Shown: one piece after another, positions 33,911 to 44,157 of the stretch
Numbering within the stretch: position 1 is the stretch's first letter
Layout of the letters: the number at the start of each line of letters is the position of its first letter
Origin: Dryas octopetala
Taxonomy: Eukaryota > Streptophyta > Magnoliopsida > Rosales > Rosaceae
DNA: 64,000 nt
Assembly: GCA_963921425.1 (NCBI GenBank)
Contig: OY992837.1
Coordinates: forward strand, 1,337,896-1,401,895
Direction: 5' to 3'
Translations under genes and position numbers: made by a program
The notes under the pieces: generated by a model
What the model was told of the DNA's origin: nothing
Database searches by the model: none
Seen by the model: the letters and a program-made list of their open reading frames with translations, nothing else

Positions 33911-35212
33911 TCATTGTCTTGTACAATCAGTTGGCTTATAGGAGACCACCATTTTATCTAGGTCATAACCAATCAAGTAATTTGACTGAGCAAAGTTTCC
34001 ATAAATACCACCATCACTAGTCACATTTGCCATTGCAAAGCAGAAAACCTCAGCTTTTGGTGGAATGAAGGTTTGTGTTGGTGTTAACTGCACATTAGCA
34101 CCACCCTCAAAATGCACTGTCAATATTGGTCCTTTGAGATTAGTTTTGCTTATGTAGCAAAGCTGAGTTCCCAAACTTGGGTCATTTTCAATGGGTTTCA
34201 TTGGAATCTGCTTCTTTACTTCTGCTACCAAGCGGTCATAAAAGTCTTGGGGTATAAGTGTTAGTGGTGTTCCTGAGTCCATCAACATGTTGCCTTTTAA
34301 AAGTGCCCCTGATGTACTAAAAGGCACAAACTTATGTCCAATACTAATGCCTTTTACTGTGACAAAATATAGGGTCTTGTCTTCTTTGGACACCAAAGGT
34401 GTTGACACCACACCTTCACCCAATACTTCACTACCACTCCCAAAACTGATCTTGCTTTCAATACTAGGATCAGTATGAAATGGCATCAAACAGTAGGAGA
34501 ACTTTCTGCCACCAACCATGGAACCCATTTGAGAAATAAGTGATAGAGGCCCTCCTCCAAGGCCAATTAATCCCATTTCATTTTCATTAAAAGTCCCAGT
34601 ATTGTTATGTCCACAACCAAACACAATATTTTTCAGGGAAATAGGCTTCCCTGAGGTGGATGTCAAGGAAATTGTTTCTTTACCCAACAGCCCTCGGGTC
34701 AATGAACCATCTCCATACCCATAACTGTAATTGCAAACTTTTTGAGGTGTACAAGTCCCTGTGTCAACCATATGACACTCTTCTGCATCACAAGGAAGGT
34801 TACTATATGTTGAGGACTTTCGGGGATCGAACTTAGGATTAGTCTGCTTATAGCAGCCGTCACATGGTGCACATTGTGTCCACACTAGGTCACTCCCTGT
34901 ATCCATTTCACCATAAACATCGAATGGTGGATTTCCAATTGAAAGCTTCATAATATACTCGTCGTCACCGTCAGATCTTACTCTTGATCGTGCAGTGTTT
35001 GGATAGAATGGTTTCATGGAACGTCGAAAGGCTTTGTTTGAAGGAGTTTTGTAATGATTATAAAATGGTGAATTTGGGGAGTCTCGATGGATAAGTTTGA
35101 CACTGAACCCACCATTTCCTGCTGCTGTAGCTGAATGACATGCAAGACAAATGAGAAGAATAGTCATTACACAAAAGTGTGAATGACAAAAGGTAGTTTC
35201 TGCGGCTGCCAT
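33911..35212 (-). CDS. CDR1-like aspartic proteinase, cluster copy 2 (433 aa)
   Basis: Same family and layout as copy 1: signal peptide (CVMTILLICLACHSATAA), propeptide KLIHRDSPNSPFY plus a 12-residue longer stretch containing RRSMKPFYPN, catalytic DTGSD (Asp104), flap YGDGSLTRG, and second catalytic DSGTP (Asp312). The start is ATG at 35212, aligned with MAAT/MAAA of the other copies; the frame is open further upstream but the only other ATG there (MYALSKL..) is not conserved. The TATA position seen in copy 1 is replaced here by an A run (35316-35325), so promoter strength may differ. Intact single exon. Confidence 0.92.
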   Translation of the reverse strand: MAAAETTFCHSHFCVMTILLICLACHSATAAGNGGFSVKLIHRDSPNSPFYNHYKTPSNKAFRRSMKPFYPNTARSRVRSDGDDEYIMKLSIGNPPFDVYGEMDTGSDLVWTQCAPCDGCYKQTNPKFDPRKSSTYSNLPCDAEECHMVDTGTCTPQKVCNYSYGYGDGSLTRGLLGKETISLTSTSGKPISLKNIVFGCGHNNTGTFNENEMGLIGLGGGPLSLISQMGSMVGGRKFSYCLMPFHTDPSIESKISFGSGSEVLGEGVVSTPLVSKEDKTLYFVTVKGISIGHKFVPFSTSGALLKGNMLMDSGTPLTLIPQDFYDRLVAEVKKQIPMKPIENDPSLGTQLCYISKTNLKGPILTVHFEGGANVQLTPTQTFIPPKAEVFCFAMANVTSDGGIYGNFAQSNYLIGYDLDKMVVSYKPTDCTRQ

Positions 35213-35993
35213 AAGAGAGCGACTAGAGAGTTGCAAGAGGAAAAGTGCAAAGAGCTTGCTTAATGCATACATGCAATTTGAGGCATGAGATATATAATGA
35301 GAGTACACAAAACCATAAAAAAAAGGTGGTAGGTTTGCATTAATGGCTAAATCTATAGAAAATCAAGTAGTGACAGAGGAAACTGTGGTCACCTACAGTG
35401 CTTATCTTATTCTCAAGACGAGTGGCATTGTATTACATAACATATTAACATGCATATTTAAAAAATTTGGGCAAATTTCAATGTATACACAAACTTAACT
35501 AATTCTTCAATGTCATGCTAATTATGGAAAATTCACATGACAAGTCCTGTAGTCACACATGATTAACATCAGGCCAAAAATCTAGTAGTGACAAATATGG
35601 AAATCTTGTCAGCAGATATGCACAGGATTGTTTAGCAGAAACTTTATGATAGGGGAAGGATTCATACAGATTATGTTTAAATGAAGAGATCCACCACCCA
35701 ATCAAGAAAAATAAATTGTTGGATTCTGTTTAAATGAGGTGGAATGGCTGAGATCTTGACTAATCGCATCTTGATAACAGCGACAAGAATCCCGCTTGAA
35801 ACTCTTTCTGTATATGTATATATAATGAAAATGTTTTAAGTGCAGGTTGGAAAATGAGTGTTTGAACACTTAACGAAAATAAAACTACATGATAAGAGGA
35901 TGTGGAACACTACTAGTATTCTTGGTCAACTAATCATAGCAGCCTAATACCTAAAAATGCATTAACAATCTTATATTGATTTAGTACAAGTAA
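35213..35993. other. Spacer in proteinase cluster
   Basis: Promoter and upstream region of copy 2, homologous to the corresponding spacer of copy 1. No gene seen. Confidence 0.5.
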
Positions 35994-36235
35994 TCACTTA
36001 GTGTAGGCATAGCTATCATGGGTTTTGATTTGTTTCTCCTGATCAGATTTTGCATTGGCTATTTTGCTTTGATTATCAATAGCTTTCTGAGCATGTTCAT
36101 GGGTTGGTAGTGACTTGTGAACATGGGAGGCAGGCATGAGGTCTTGTTGGTGGGGTGAGATGTGGCGATGATTAATTTGGTTGACAAGTAGAGCAGCAGA
36201 CAGTAAACGAACTGAAAAGTTTCTCACACTGCCAT
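35994..36235 (-). pseudogene. Decayed FSDYI-family gene fragment (between copies 2 and 3)
   Basis: The minus strand begins ATGGCAGTGTGAGAAA; loss of two bases from the intact GTGTGTGAG start creates a stop at codon 4. In another frame it continues with LMPASHVHKSLPTHEHAQK, matching PMPASHAQNPSLPTHDHSQK of the intact gene. The copy ends before the FSDYI motifs. Confidence 0.8.
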
Positions 36236-36356
36236 AGAATATAGTTGAGCAACATCTGAAAAGAAGAAAACAATGATTCAAGCTTGTAAAATACTAGACT
36301 TGAATTAATGGTTAAAGAATAAAAACAGAACTTTTATTACTCTGTTATTTAATTTA

Positions 36357-37658
36357 TCATTGTTTTGTACAATCAGTTGGCTTGAAGGAGACCACCATTT
36401 TTTCTAGGTCATAACCAATCAAGAAATTTGACTGAGCAAAGTTTCCATAAACACCACCATCATCATCAGTCACATTTTGCATTGCAAAGCAGAAAACCTC
36501 ATCTTTTGGTGGAATGAAGGTTTGTGTAGGTGTTAACTTAACATTAGCACCACCCTTAAAATGTACTGTCAATACTGGCCCTTTGAGATTAGTTTTGCTT
36601 TTGTAGCAAAGCTGAGTTCCCAGACTTGGGTCATTCTCAATGGGTGCCATTGGAATCTGCTTCTTTACTTCTTCCACCAAGCGATCATAAAAATCTTGTG
36701 GTATAAGTGTTGGTGGTGTTCCTGAGTCCATGAACATGTTGCCTTCTGAAACTGCCCCTGATGAACTAAAAGGCACAAGCTTATGTCCAACACTAATTCC
36801 TTTTACTGTGACAAAATATGGGGTTTGGTCTTCTTTGGACACCAAAGGTGTTGACACCACACCATCACCCCATACTTCACTGTCATTGCCAAAACTGATC
36901 TTGCTTTCAATACTAGGATCAGTATGAAATGGCACCAAACAGAAGGAGAACTTTCTGCCGCCAACCAAGGAACCCACTTGAGAAACAAGTGATAGAGGCC
37001 CTCCTCCAAGGCCAATTATTCCCATTTCATTTTCATTAAAAGTCCCAGCATTGTTATGTCCACAACCAAACACAATATTTTTCAGGGGAATAGCTTCTCC
37101 TGAGGTGGATGTTAAGATGATTGTCTCTTTAGCCAATACCCCTTTGGTCAATGAATCATCTCCATACCCGTAATCGTAGCTGCATACTTGTTGTGGTGAA
37201 CAAGAATCAGTGGCAATTGTAAGACATTCTTCTGCATCACAAGGAAGGTCACTATATGTTGAAGACTTTTTTGGATCAAACTTTGGATTAATCTGCTCAT
37301 AGCAGCCATCACATGGCACACATTGTGTCCACAATAAGTCACTGCCTGTATCAGCAATGCCATAAATATCAACTGGTGGATTTCCAATTGAAAGCTTCAT
37401 TAGATACTCGCCATTGTCAGATCTTATTTCTGATTGTAGAGTGTTTGGAATGAATGGTCTCATATAACGGTGAAAGGCTTTGTTTGAAGGAGTTTTGATA
37501 TGATCATAAAATGGTGAATTTGGGGAGTCTCGATGGATGAGTTTGATACTGAACCCACCATTGCCTGCGGATGTAGCTGAATGACTTACAAGACTAATGA
37601 AAAGAATAGTCACTACACAAAAGTGTGAATGACAAAAGGTAGTGTCTGTGGCTGCCAT
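36357..37658 (-). CDS. CDR1-like aspartic proteinase, cluster copy 3 (433 aa)
   Basis: Intact single-exon A1 proteinase with a signal peptide, propeptide (KLIHRDSPNSPFYDH), catalytic DTGSD (Asp103), flap YGDDSLTKG (Asp in place of the Gly of the other copies), second catalytic DSGTP near residue 311 and QSNFLIGYDLEKM at the end. In place of a short TATA box its upstream region has (TA)n runs that flank a 548-bp MITE, starting about 130 bp before the ATG. This may change or silence its expression. Otherwise closest to copy 2 in length and propeptide. Confidence 0.92.
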   Translation of the reverse strand: MAATDTTFCHSHFCVVTILFISLVSHSATSAGNGGFSIKLIHRDSPNSPFYDHIKTPSNKAFHRYMRPFIPNTLQSEIRSDNGEYLMKLSIGNPPVDIYGIADTGSDLLWTQCVPCDGCYEQINPKFDPKKSSTYSDLPCDAEECLTIATDSCSPQQVCSYDYGYGDDSLTKGVLAKETIILTSTSGEAIPLKNIVFGCGHNNAGTFNENEMGIIGLGGGPLSLVSQVGSLVGGRKFSFCLVPFHTDPSIESKISFGNDSEVWGDGVVSTPLVSKEDQTPYFVTVKGISVGHKLVPFSSSGAVSEGNMFMDSGTPPTLIPQDFYDRLVEEVKKQIPMAPIENDPSLGTQLCYKSKTNLKGPVLTVHFKGGANVKLTPTQTFIPPKDEVFCFAMQNVTDDDGGVYGNFAQSNFLIGYDLEKMVVSFKPTDCTKQ

Positions 37659-37788
37659 AAGAGAGAGACCAGAGAGTTACAATAAGAAAAGTGCAAAGAG
37701 TAGTTTGCTTAATGGATGGATGCAATTTAAGGCATGAGATATGAAAAGAGAGTACACAAAGCCATATATATATATATATATATATATA

Positions 37789-38336
37789 GAGGAAATTACA
37801 GATTTGGTCCACTTATTTTATACCTAGTTCAATTTTGGTCCATAATCTTTTTTAAGTTCTGTTTTGGTCCACTAATTGTTTCATTTGTTCAGTAAAGGTC
37901 CAGATTTGTGACTTTAAATCCTTTGGGTTGTGTTTTCTTCAATTATAATTGAACTATAAGTTATATTTCATCATTTCTTAGTCATAAAAACAAATTTGGA
38001 GTATTATAATCTAAAAGAATTGAGATTGGGTGAAGTTTGAAAAATTGGCAGTTTCGGGTACCCTACTTTGGGGTCAATTATCTTGAGTTTTAGAACTCCA
38101 ATTTGAATGATTTTTATATGGTTGTAAAGAAGAAATACATAGCTTTAAAACAAGTATATGTTCGCTGAATTTGGGTGAGATTTGATAGGATAAAAAGCAT
38201 GCCAAATTTGAGAAAACAAATATGGACCTTTACTGAACAAGTGGAACATTTAGTGGACCAAAACAGAACTTAAAAAAGATTGTGGACCAAAATTGAACTA
38301 GGTATAAAATAACTGGACTAAATCTGTAATTTCCTC
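37789..38336. mobile_element. 548-bp MITE inserted in the TATA region of proteinase copy 3
   Basis: The ends GAGGAAATTACAGATTT are inverted at both sides, with arms of roughly 100 bp (TTGGTCCACT.., TTTTGGTCCA.., TTCAATTTTGGTCCA). It is bordered on each side by a TA microsatellite (37764-37788 and 38337-38356), so the target duplication cannot be told from the repeat. Sequence beyond its distal end (AGATAGAAGGTGCAGGTAGG..) is the continuation of the promoter seen in copy 1. Confidence 0.85.
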
Positions 38337-39533
38337 ATATATATATATATATATATAGAGATAGAAGGTGCAGGTAGGTTTGCATTAATGGCTAAACCTA
38401 TAGAGATTAGAGAATCAAGTAGTGACAGGAAAATATGGTCACCTACAATGGTTCTGTTAATCTGTGACACAAAGTGACATTGTATTATTACCTACCCAGA
38501 TTGGAGAAATTCCACTCATCAAAAAAGAAAAAAACAGATTATAGAAAATTCAATTCCGTGCTTCACGTGGGAAATCCTGTAGTCACACATGATTTAACAT
38601 CACGCCAAATATCTACAAGTTACACACTTACACATGAGGAAATCCTTTCAACTATATTATATTATAACTTACGTACTAAAAAATTAAAGAAATTTATCAG
38701 TATTTGATTCACATAGCAATATGATATATGGATTTTAGTGGATGCAACACCATGAAAAATTAGTCATAGCATAAGAATGCCCGCATATTATGTGATTATG
38801 TTTAAATGAAGAGAAATCCACCGCCCAATCAACAAAAATCTACTGCAGGGTTCTGTTTCAATGAACTCGAATAGATGAGATTTACAGAAAATAAGAGGAA
38901 CAATTTACTCAGCACTTCTAAAGTTTGCAATTTTACCCCTATCATTAATTTTTAATGGTAATTCTTTAAAGCTTAAAAATTGAAAAAAAAAAAAAAAAGA
39001 GTAGATAGGGCGGCCATCACCTCTTGACTTTAAAGATAAAAATAAAATAGTACTATGAATTACAGTATCCTTTTTCTTTGTTATTTTTTTTATTTTTATA
39101 CCAGTAATGCTACACTTACCACATTTTTATATCACAATTTCATACCATCTTACATGATATTCATATATTGGACACTAAAAATTAAAAAATAAAATCTAAA
39201 AAAAAAAAAAGGAAATACCCTTCCAATAAAGTAATGACACATTAAGTGAGATACAAATATGAAAAAAAAAATGTGGGACAAGCATTATTGTTCTTAAAAT
39301 GGGTAGTCTAAATAAGTAAGAATTAGTTTGGTAGTGTAACAATATAAATATCGTTGGCCAACTACCATAGCAGCCTAATACCTAATACCTAATACCTAAA
39401 AATACAAATATAAGATCATACCGGACGTTGATATATAGTTTCAGACCTCTTGTTACCGTGTGGCTCCGAAACATGATTTTGTCCATCTCTTTTGAGTGAC
39501 TTGTTTTGCTACTTGCATGCGCCTCTAACATAG
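38337..39533. other. Spacer with upstream promoter of copy 3 and a MITE
   Basis: Contains the displaced upstream promoter of copy 3 and a family A MITE at 39102-39290. No gene seen. Confidence 0.5.
39102..39290. mobile_element. MITE family A, copy 3
   Basis: Begins CAGTAATGCTACACTTACC and ends AAGCATTATTG; strongly similar along its length to copy 1 at 14777-14968. No clean target duplication is visible. Confidence 0.75.
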
Positions 39534-39762
39534 TTAAATGGGTTTTAATTTGTTTCTCCTTATTAGCTTTTGCATTGGCTCCTTGGAGATTGCATATTTC
39601 TGAGCATGTTCATGGGTTGGTTGTGAAGGATTGATTAATTTGGAGCATGGGAGGCTGGAATGGGGTACTTGCATTGTGGTTGTGTGAGATGTGAATGTGA
39701 TGATGATTTGTTTGAGCAGCAGACTGTAATTGCACCAGTCACAGTTTCTCACACACTGCCAT
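39534..39762 (-). pseudogene. Decayed FSDYI-family gene fragment
   Basis: The minus strand starts ATGGCAGTGTGTGAGAAACTG (MAVCEKL) but hits TGA at the next codon. Shifted traces of the family follow (NHHHIHISH, then PTHEHAQK in another frame). FSDYI motifs absent. Confidence 0.75.
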
Positions 39763-39831
39763 AGAATGTAGTCATGTATTCAATATTTCAATGGTAAAAG
39801 AACTTTTATTCGTATGTTATTTAACTTCGCT

Positions 39832-40143
39832 TTGTTTTGTGCAATCAGTTGGCTTGAAGGAGACCACCATTTTATCACTTAGTGTAGGCATATAGCTATC
39901 ATGGGTTTTGATTTGTTTCTCCTGATCAGCTTTTGCATTGGCTCCTTGGTCATTGGCTATTTTTCTTTGATTATCAATAGCTTTCTGAGCATGTTCATGG
40001 GTTGGTAGTGACTTGTGAGTGACTTGAGAACATGGGAGGCAGGCATGGGGTCTTGTTGGCGGTGTGAGATGTGATGATGATTAATTTGGTTGACAAGTAG
40101 AGCAGCAGCCAGTAAACGAACTGAAAGGTTTCTACACTGCCAT
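39832..40143 (-). pseudogene. Chimeric remnant: FSDYI-family fragment joined to a proteinase 3' tail
   Basis: From 40143 the minus strand reads ATGGCAGTGTAG, a damaged MAVCEK start, followed by sequence nearly identical to the remnant at 35994-36235. Near 39877 it switches abruptly to the last dozen codons and stop of a CDR1-like proteinase gene (KMVVSFKPTDCT-type). The junction indicates deletion or unequal crossing over between units. Confidence 0.7.
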
Positions 40144-40454
40144 AGATATGGTTGAGCAACATCTGAAAACTGTCAAAACTAATGTTTTGGGGTAATTCTG
40201 TGTTATTATTTTTCTCTTCATGGGAGGTTTATATAGGAGAAACTCAACAATTCTTAGCTGTATAAATAGCTATGTAGCTCACACAAAGTCAAGAATCTGC
40301 CTTAATTACAAATCTCTGTTTTAATTGCAAATCTATGACCTTGAGTTAACTCTGACGCCTTGAGCAGCTAACTCTGACTTTAACAAAAAGAAGAAAACAG
40401 TGATTTAAGCTTGTAAAATACTAGACTTGAATTAATGGTAAAAAAAATATTATA

Positions 40455-40650
40455 TTACTCTGTTATTGTATGACATTCTTCTGCAGCACAAGGAAGGTCA
40501 GTATATGTTGAAGACTTTTTTGGATCAAACTTTGGATTAATCTGCTTATAGCAGCCATCACATGGCACACATTGTGTCCACAATAAGTCACTTCCTGTAT
40601 CAGCAATGCCATGAATATCAAATGGTGGATTTCCAATTGAAAGCCTGGAG
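40455..40650 (-). pseudogene. Internal fragment of a CDR1-like aspartic proteinase
   Basis: About 60 codons are preserved: LSIGNPPFDIHGIADTGSDL through DLPCAAEECHTI, including the first catalytic Asp. The upstream side joins directly to promoter-like sequence (no signal peptide or propeptide). The downstream side jumps to 3'-flank-like sequence (compare 36333-36355). The second catalytic motif is missing, so this is a dead remnant of a fifth unit. Confidence 0.85.
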
Positions 40651-41331
40651 ACAAAGTGACATTGTATTATTATGATAGGAGAAGAATGCCTGCAGATTAT
40701 GTGATTATGTATAAATGAAGAGAAATCCACCACCCAATCAAGAAAAATCTACTCAGGATTCTTTATCAATGAACTCGAATAGACGAGATTTACAGAAAAT
40801 GAGAGGAACAATCTACTCAGCACAACTAATTCTTAAATTGTTTTTTCTAAAGTTTGCAATTTTATCCCTCTCATTAATTTTTAATGTTAATTCTTTAAAG
40901 CTTACAAATCAAAAATTGAAAAAAAAAAAAAAAAAAAGGTAGATAGGGTGGCCATCACCTCTTGAGTCTCTTGACTTTAAAGTAAAAATAAAATAGTACT
41001 ATGAATTAAAGTATAAACTTAAAAAAATAACAAATTAATTTTTTTAAATTTTTTTTTGGTTAAGAAGAAAGAAAATTTGATTAAATGTTATTTCTAAAAA
41101 TGGGTAGTCTTAATAAGTAAGAATTATTTTGGTAGTGTAACAATATTAATATTGTTGGGTGTTGGCCAACTACCATAGCAGCCTAATACCTAAAAATACA
41201 AATATAAGATAAGATCATATCGGACGTTGATATAGTTTCAGACCTCTTGTTTACCGTGTGGCTCCGAAACATGATGTTGTCCATCTCTTTGGAGTGACTT
41301 GTTTTTCTATTTGCTCGCTGCTCTGACATAG

Positions 41332-41553
41332 TAACATGGGTTTTAAATTGTCTCTCCTTATTAGCTTTTGCATTGGCTCCTTGGAGATTGCATATTTCTG
41401 AGCATGTTCATGGGTTGGTAGTGAAGGATTGATTAATTTGGAGCATGGGAGGCTGGAATGGGGTACTTGGTGGTGGTGTGAGATGTGAATGTGATGATGA
41501 TTTATTTAAGCAGCAGACTGTAATTGCACCAGTAACAGTTTCTCACACACTCA
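41332..41553 (-). pseudogene. Decayed FSDYI-family gene fragment (next to copy 4)
   Basis: The minus strand begins ATGAGTGTGTGA, then resembles the remnant at 39534-39762 (CTGTTACTGGTGCAATTACAG). Immediate stop; no FSDYI motifs. Confidence 0.65.
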
Positions 41554-41616
41554 TAGAATGTAGTCATGCATTCAATGGTAAAAAGAACTTTTATTCATAT
41601 GTTATTTAACTTAGCT

Positions 41617-42903
41617 TTATTTTGTGCAATCAGTTGGCTTGAAGGAGACCACCATTTTATCTAGGTCATAACCAATTAAGAAATTTGACTGAGCAAAGTT
41701 TCCATAAGTGCCATCACCAGTCACATTATGCATTGCAAAGCACAAAAAATCATCATCTTGTGGTGGAATGAAGGTTTGTGTTGGTGTTAGCTGCACATTA
41801 GCGCCACCCTCAAAATGCACTGTCAATATTGGTCCTCTGAGATTAGTTTTGCTTTTGTAGCAAAGCAGACTTCCCAAACTTGGGTCATTCTCAATGGGTG
41901 TCAAGGGAATCTGCTTCTTAACTTCTGCTACCAACCGAACATAAAAATCTTGTGGTAATTGTGTTATTGGTGTTCCTGAGTCCATCAACATGTTGCCTTT
42001 TGAAACTGCCCCCAATGAACTAAAGGGCACAAGCTTATCTCCAACACTAATTCCTTCCACCGTCACGTAATATAGGGTCTCATATTTTTTGGATACCAAA
42101 GGTGTTGACACTACACCTTCACCCAATACTTCACTACCACCCCCAAAACTGATATGGCTTTCAATACTAGGATCAGTATTGAATGGCATCAAACACAAGG
42201 AGAACTTTCTCCCACCAAACAAGGAACCAATTTGAGAAATAAGTGATAGAGGCCCTCCTCCAAGGCCAACTATTCCCATGTCATTTTCATCAAAAACCCC
42301 AGTATTGTTATGTCCACAACCGAACACAATATTTTTTAGGGAAATAGCCTCCCCTGAGGTAGATGTTAAGGTAATTGTCTCTTTAGCCAATACCCCTTTG
42401 GTCACTGAATGATCAGCATACTCATAATCGTAACTGCAGACATTTTGAGGTGAACAAGACATTGTGCCAAATGTATCCTGACATTCTTCTGCAGCACAAG
42501 GAAGGTCAATGTATGTTGAGGAATTTTTCGGATTGAACTTTGGATTAATCTGCTGATAGCAGCCATCACATGGTACACATTGTGTCCACAATAGGTCACT
42601 GCCTGAATCAGCAATGCCATAAATATCGAATGGCGGATTTCCAATTGAAAGCTTCATAAGATACTCGCCATTATTTTCAGCTCTTACTTCTGACTGTGGA
42701 CTATTTGGATGGGAACTCTTTAAAGGAGTTTTATTAGGATTATAAAAAGGTGAATTTGGGGAGTCTCGATGGATAAGTTTGACACTGAACCCACCATTAA
42801 TATTGCCTGCTGCTGATGTAGCTGAATGAGATACAAGACAAATGAAAAGAATAGTCATTACACCAAAGTGTGAATGACAAAAGGTAGTGTCTGTGGCTGC
42901 CAT
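41617..42903 (-). CDS. CDR1-like aspartic proteinase, cluster copy 4 (428 aa)
   Basis: Intact single exon. Signal peptide (GVMTILFICLVSHSATSA), propeptide KLIHRDSPNSPFYNPNKTP, first catalytic motif DSGSD (Asp99, with Ser where the other three copies have Thr), flap-region YEYADHSVTKG where the others read YGDGS, and second catalytic DSGTP. DSG at the first site is tolerated in the A1 family, so activity is possible, but the altered flap makes this the most diverged active site of the cluster. ATG at 42903 matches the MAAT start of copies 1 and 3; the upstream in-frame extension lacks an ATG. The TATA position reads TTAAATA on the plus strand. Confidence 0.92.
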   Translation of the reverse strand: MAATDTTFCHSHFGVMTILFICLVSHSATSAAGNINGGFSVKLIHRDSPNSPFYNPNKTPLKSSHPNSPQSEVRAENNGEYLMKLSIGNPPFDIYGIADSGSDLLWTQCVPCDGCYQQINPKFNPKNSSTYIDLPCAAEECQDTFGTMSCSPQNVCSYDYEYADHSVTKGVLAKETITLTSTSGEAISLKNIVFGCGHNNTGVFDENDMGIVGLGGGPLSLISQIGSLFGGRKFSLCLMPFNTDPSIESHISFGGGSEVLGEGVVSTPLVSKKYETLYYVTVEGISVGDKLVPFSSLGAVSKGNMLMDSGTPITQLPQDFYVRLVAEVKKQIPLTPIENDPSLGSLLCYKSKTNLRGPILTVHFEGGANVQLTPTQTFIPPQDDDFLCFAMHNVTGDGTYGNFAQSNFLIGYDLDKMVVSFKPTDCTK

Positions 42904-44157
42904 ATATAAGAGAGAGACCAGAGAGTTACAAGAAGAAAAGTGCAAAGAGTTTGCTTAATGCATACATGCAATTTGAGGCATGAGATATAGGATGAGAGTA
43001 CACAAAATCTTAAATAGAAGGTGCAGGCAGGTTTGCATTTGCCATTTGGCTATATCTATAGAGAATCAAGTAGGGACAGATTGAATATGGTCACCTACAA
43101 TGCTTCTGTAATATGGCCGCCTACATTATTCTATAGACAATCAAGAGTTGCATTGTATACCTACCCAGATTAGAGAAATTGCAATGAATACAAAGTTAAC
43201 TAATTCTTCAATTTCATGCATATTATGGAAACTTCACGCAAGAAATCCAGTAGCTAGTCACACATGATGGAAATTTTGTCAGTTATGAACTTATGATTCT
43301 CATTGAGTGATATATATGTAGGATTGATTTTTCAGATTTTCCTTGTTCGACTTGAACTATTGTGTAAATGCTGCGTGCCATCTGCATAAAGGTCATCCAT
43401 TGTGTAAATGCAGAGGACTGCATTGCATAAACTGTATGATAGGGGAGCGCTGTCCCATAAATGATATACATATTGGATACTATTCTGCTTGATTGATGTA
43501 TACAGAAATGTAGATTGTGGACTTTTATACAATGCAGAGAAGTAAAACAAGCAATCATATAACAGTAAATGGTAAATTGAGAGGGATTTTCCCTTGACAA
43601 CACCAACAAGAAATCTTCACTGATGGTATTAATAGTTAATAACACCAACAAAAGGCAATTATAGGATTCACACAATTCAAGAAAACAAATATATATATAT
43701 ATATGGGATCCCAAAGTGGGGCTCACTCTACATTGTATTTCAACGATCCGAACCGTCTATTTTTTAAGACTATATTCAAAGATCATCCTTACAAAAAATT
43801 AAGCAAATCGCAAAACATTGAGCTATCAAACTTTGATCAAATAAATAGACAACAAAATATTTTCAAATAATTACAAGGACCAATATTAGAACATGTGGAA
43901 CAATATTAATATTCTTGGTCAATCAAGCAGCCTAATGCCTAAAATGCATACATTAGAACTTTATTGCGTAGCTAACAGAAGGAACCCACCAAGTACAGAG
44001 AGTGAGAGAGAACAGATGATGAACAGACTTAGCTTATAAGCTTAATAGTAACTTTGCCACGCATACTATAGGAAGATCAATTCACCATCAGTACCAGAAT
44101 TCATGAAGTCTTTCACAAATCACTCAAGTTCGAGGCTACCCGGTTAATTTCTCCTGC
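42904..44157. other. Spacer with promoter of copy 4 and an unclassified repeat-like patch
   Basis: Promoter of copy 4, then AT-rich DNA with a TA run (about 43689-43704) followed by a patch (43705-43900, GGGATCCCAAAGTGGGGCTC..) that has the look of a dispersed repeat but no ends I can define. The 147-codon frame at 43283-43726 is not supported. Confidence 0.45.

Noticed and set aside
35213-35308. N-terminal extension of proteinase copy 2
   Set aside because: The frame is open upstream, but its first codon is GTG and the intermediate ATG is not conserved. The ATG at 35212 matches the paralogues.
43283-43726. 147-codon minus-strand frame
   Set aside because: No recognisable domain, starts in a TA repeat, and lies in a spacer of the cluster; likely chance.
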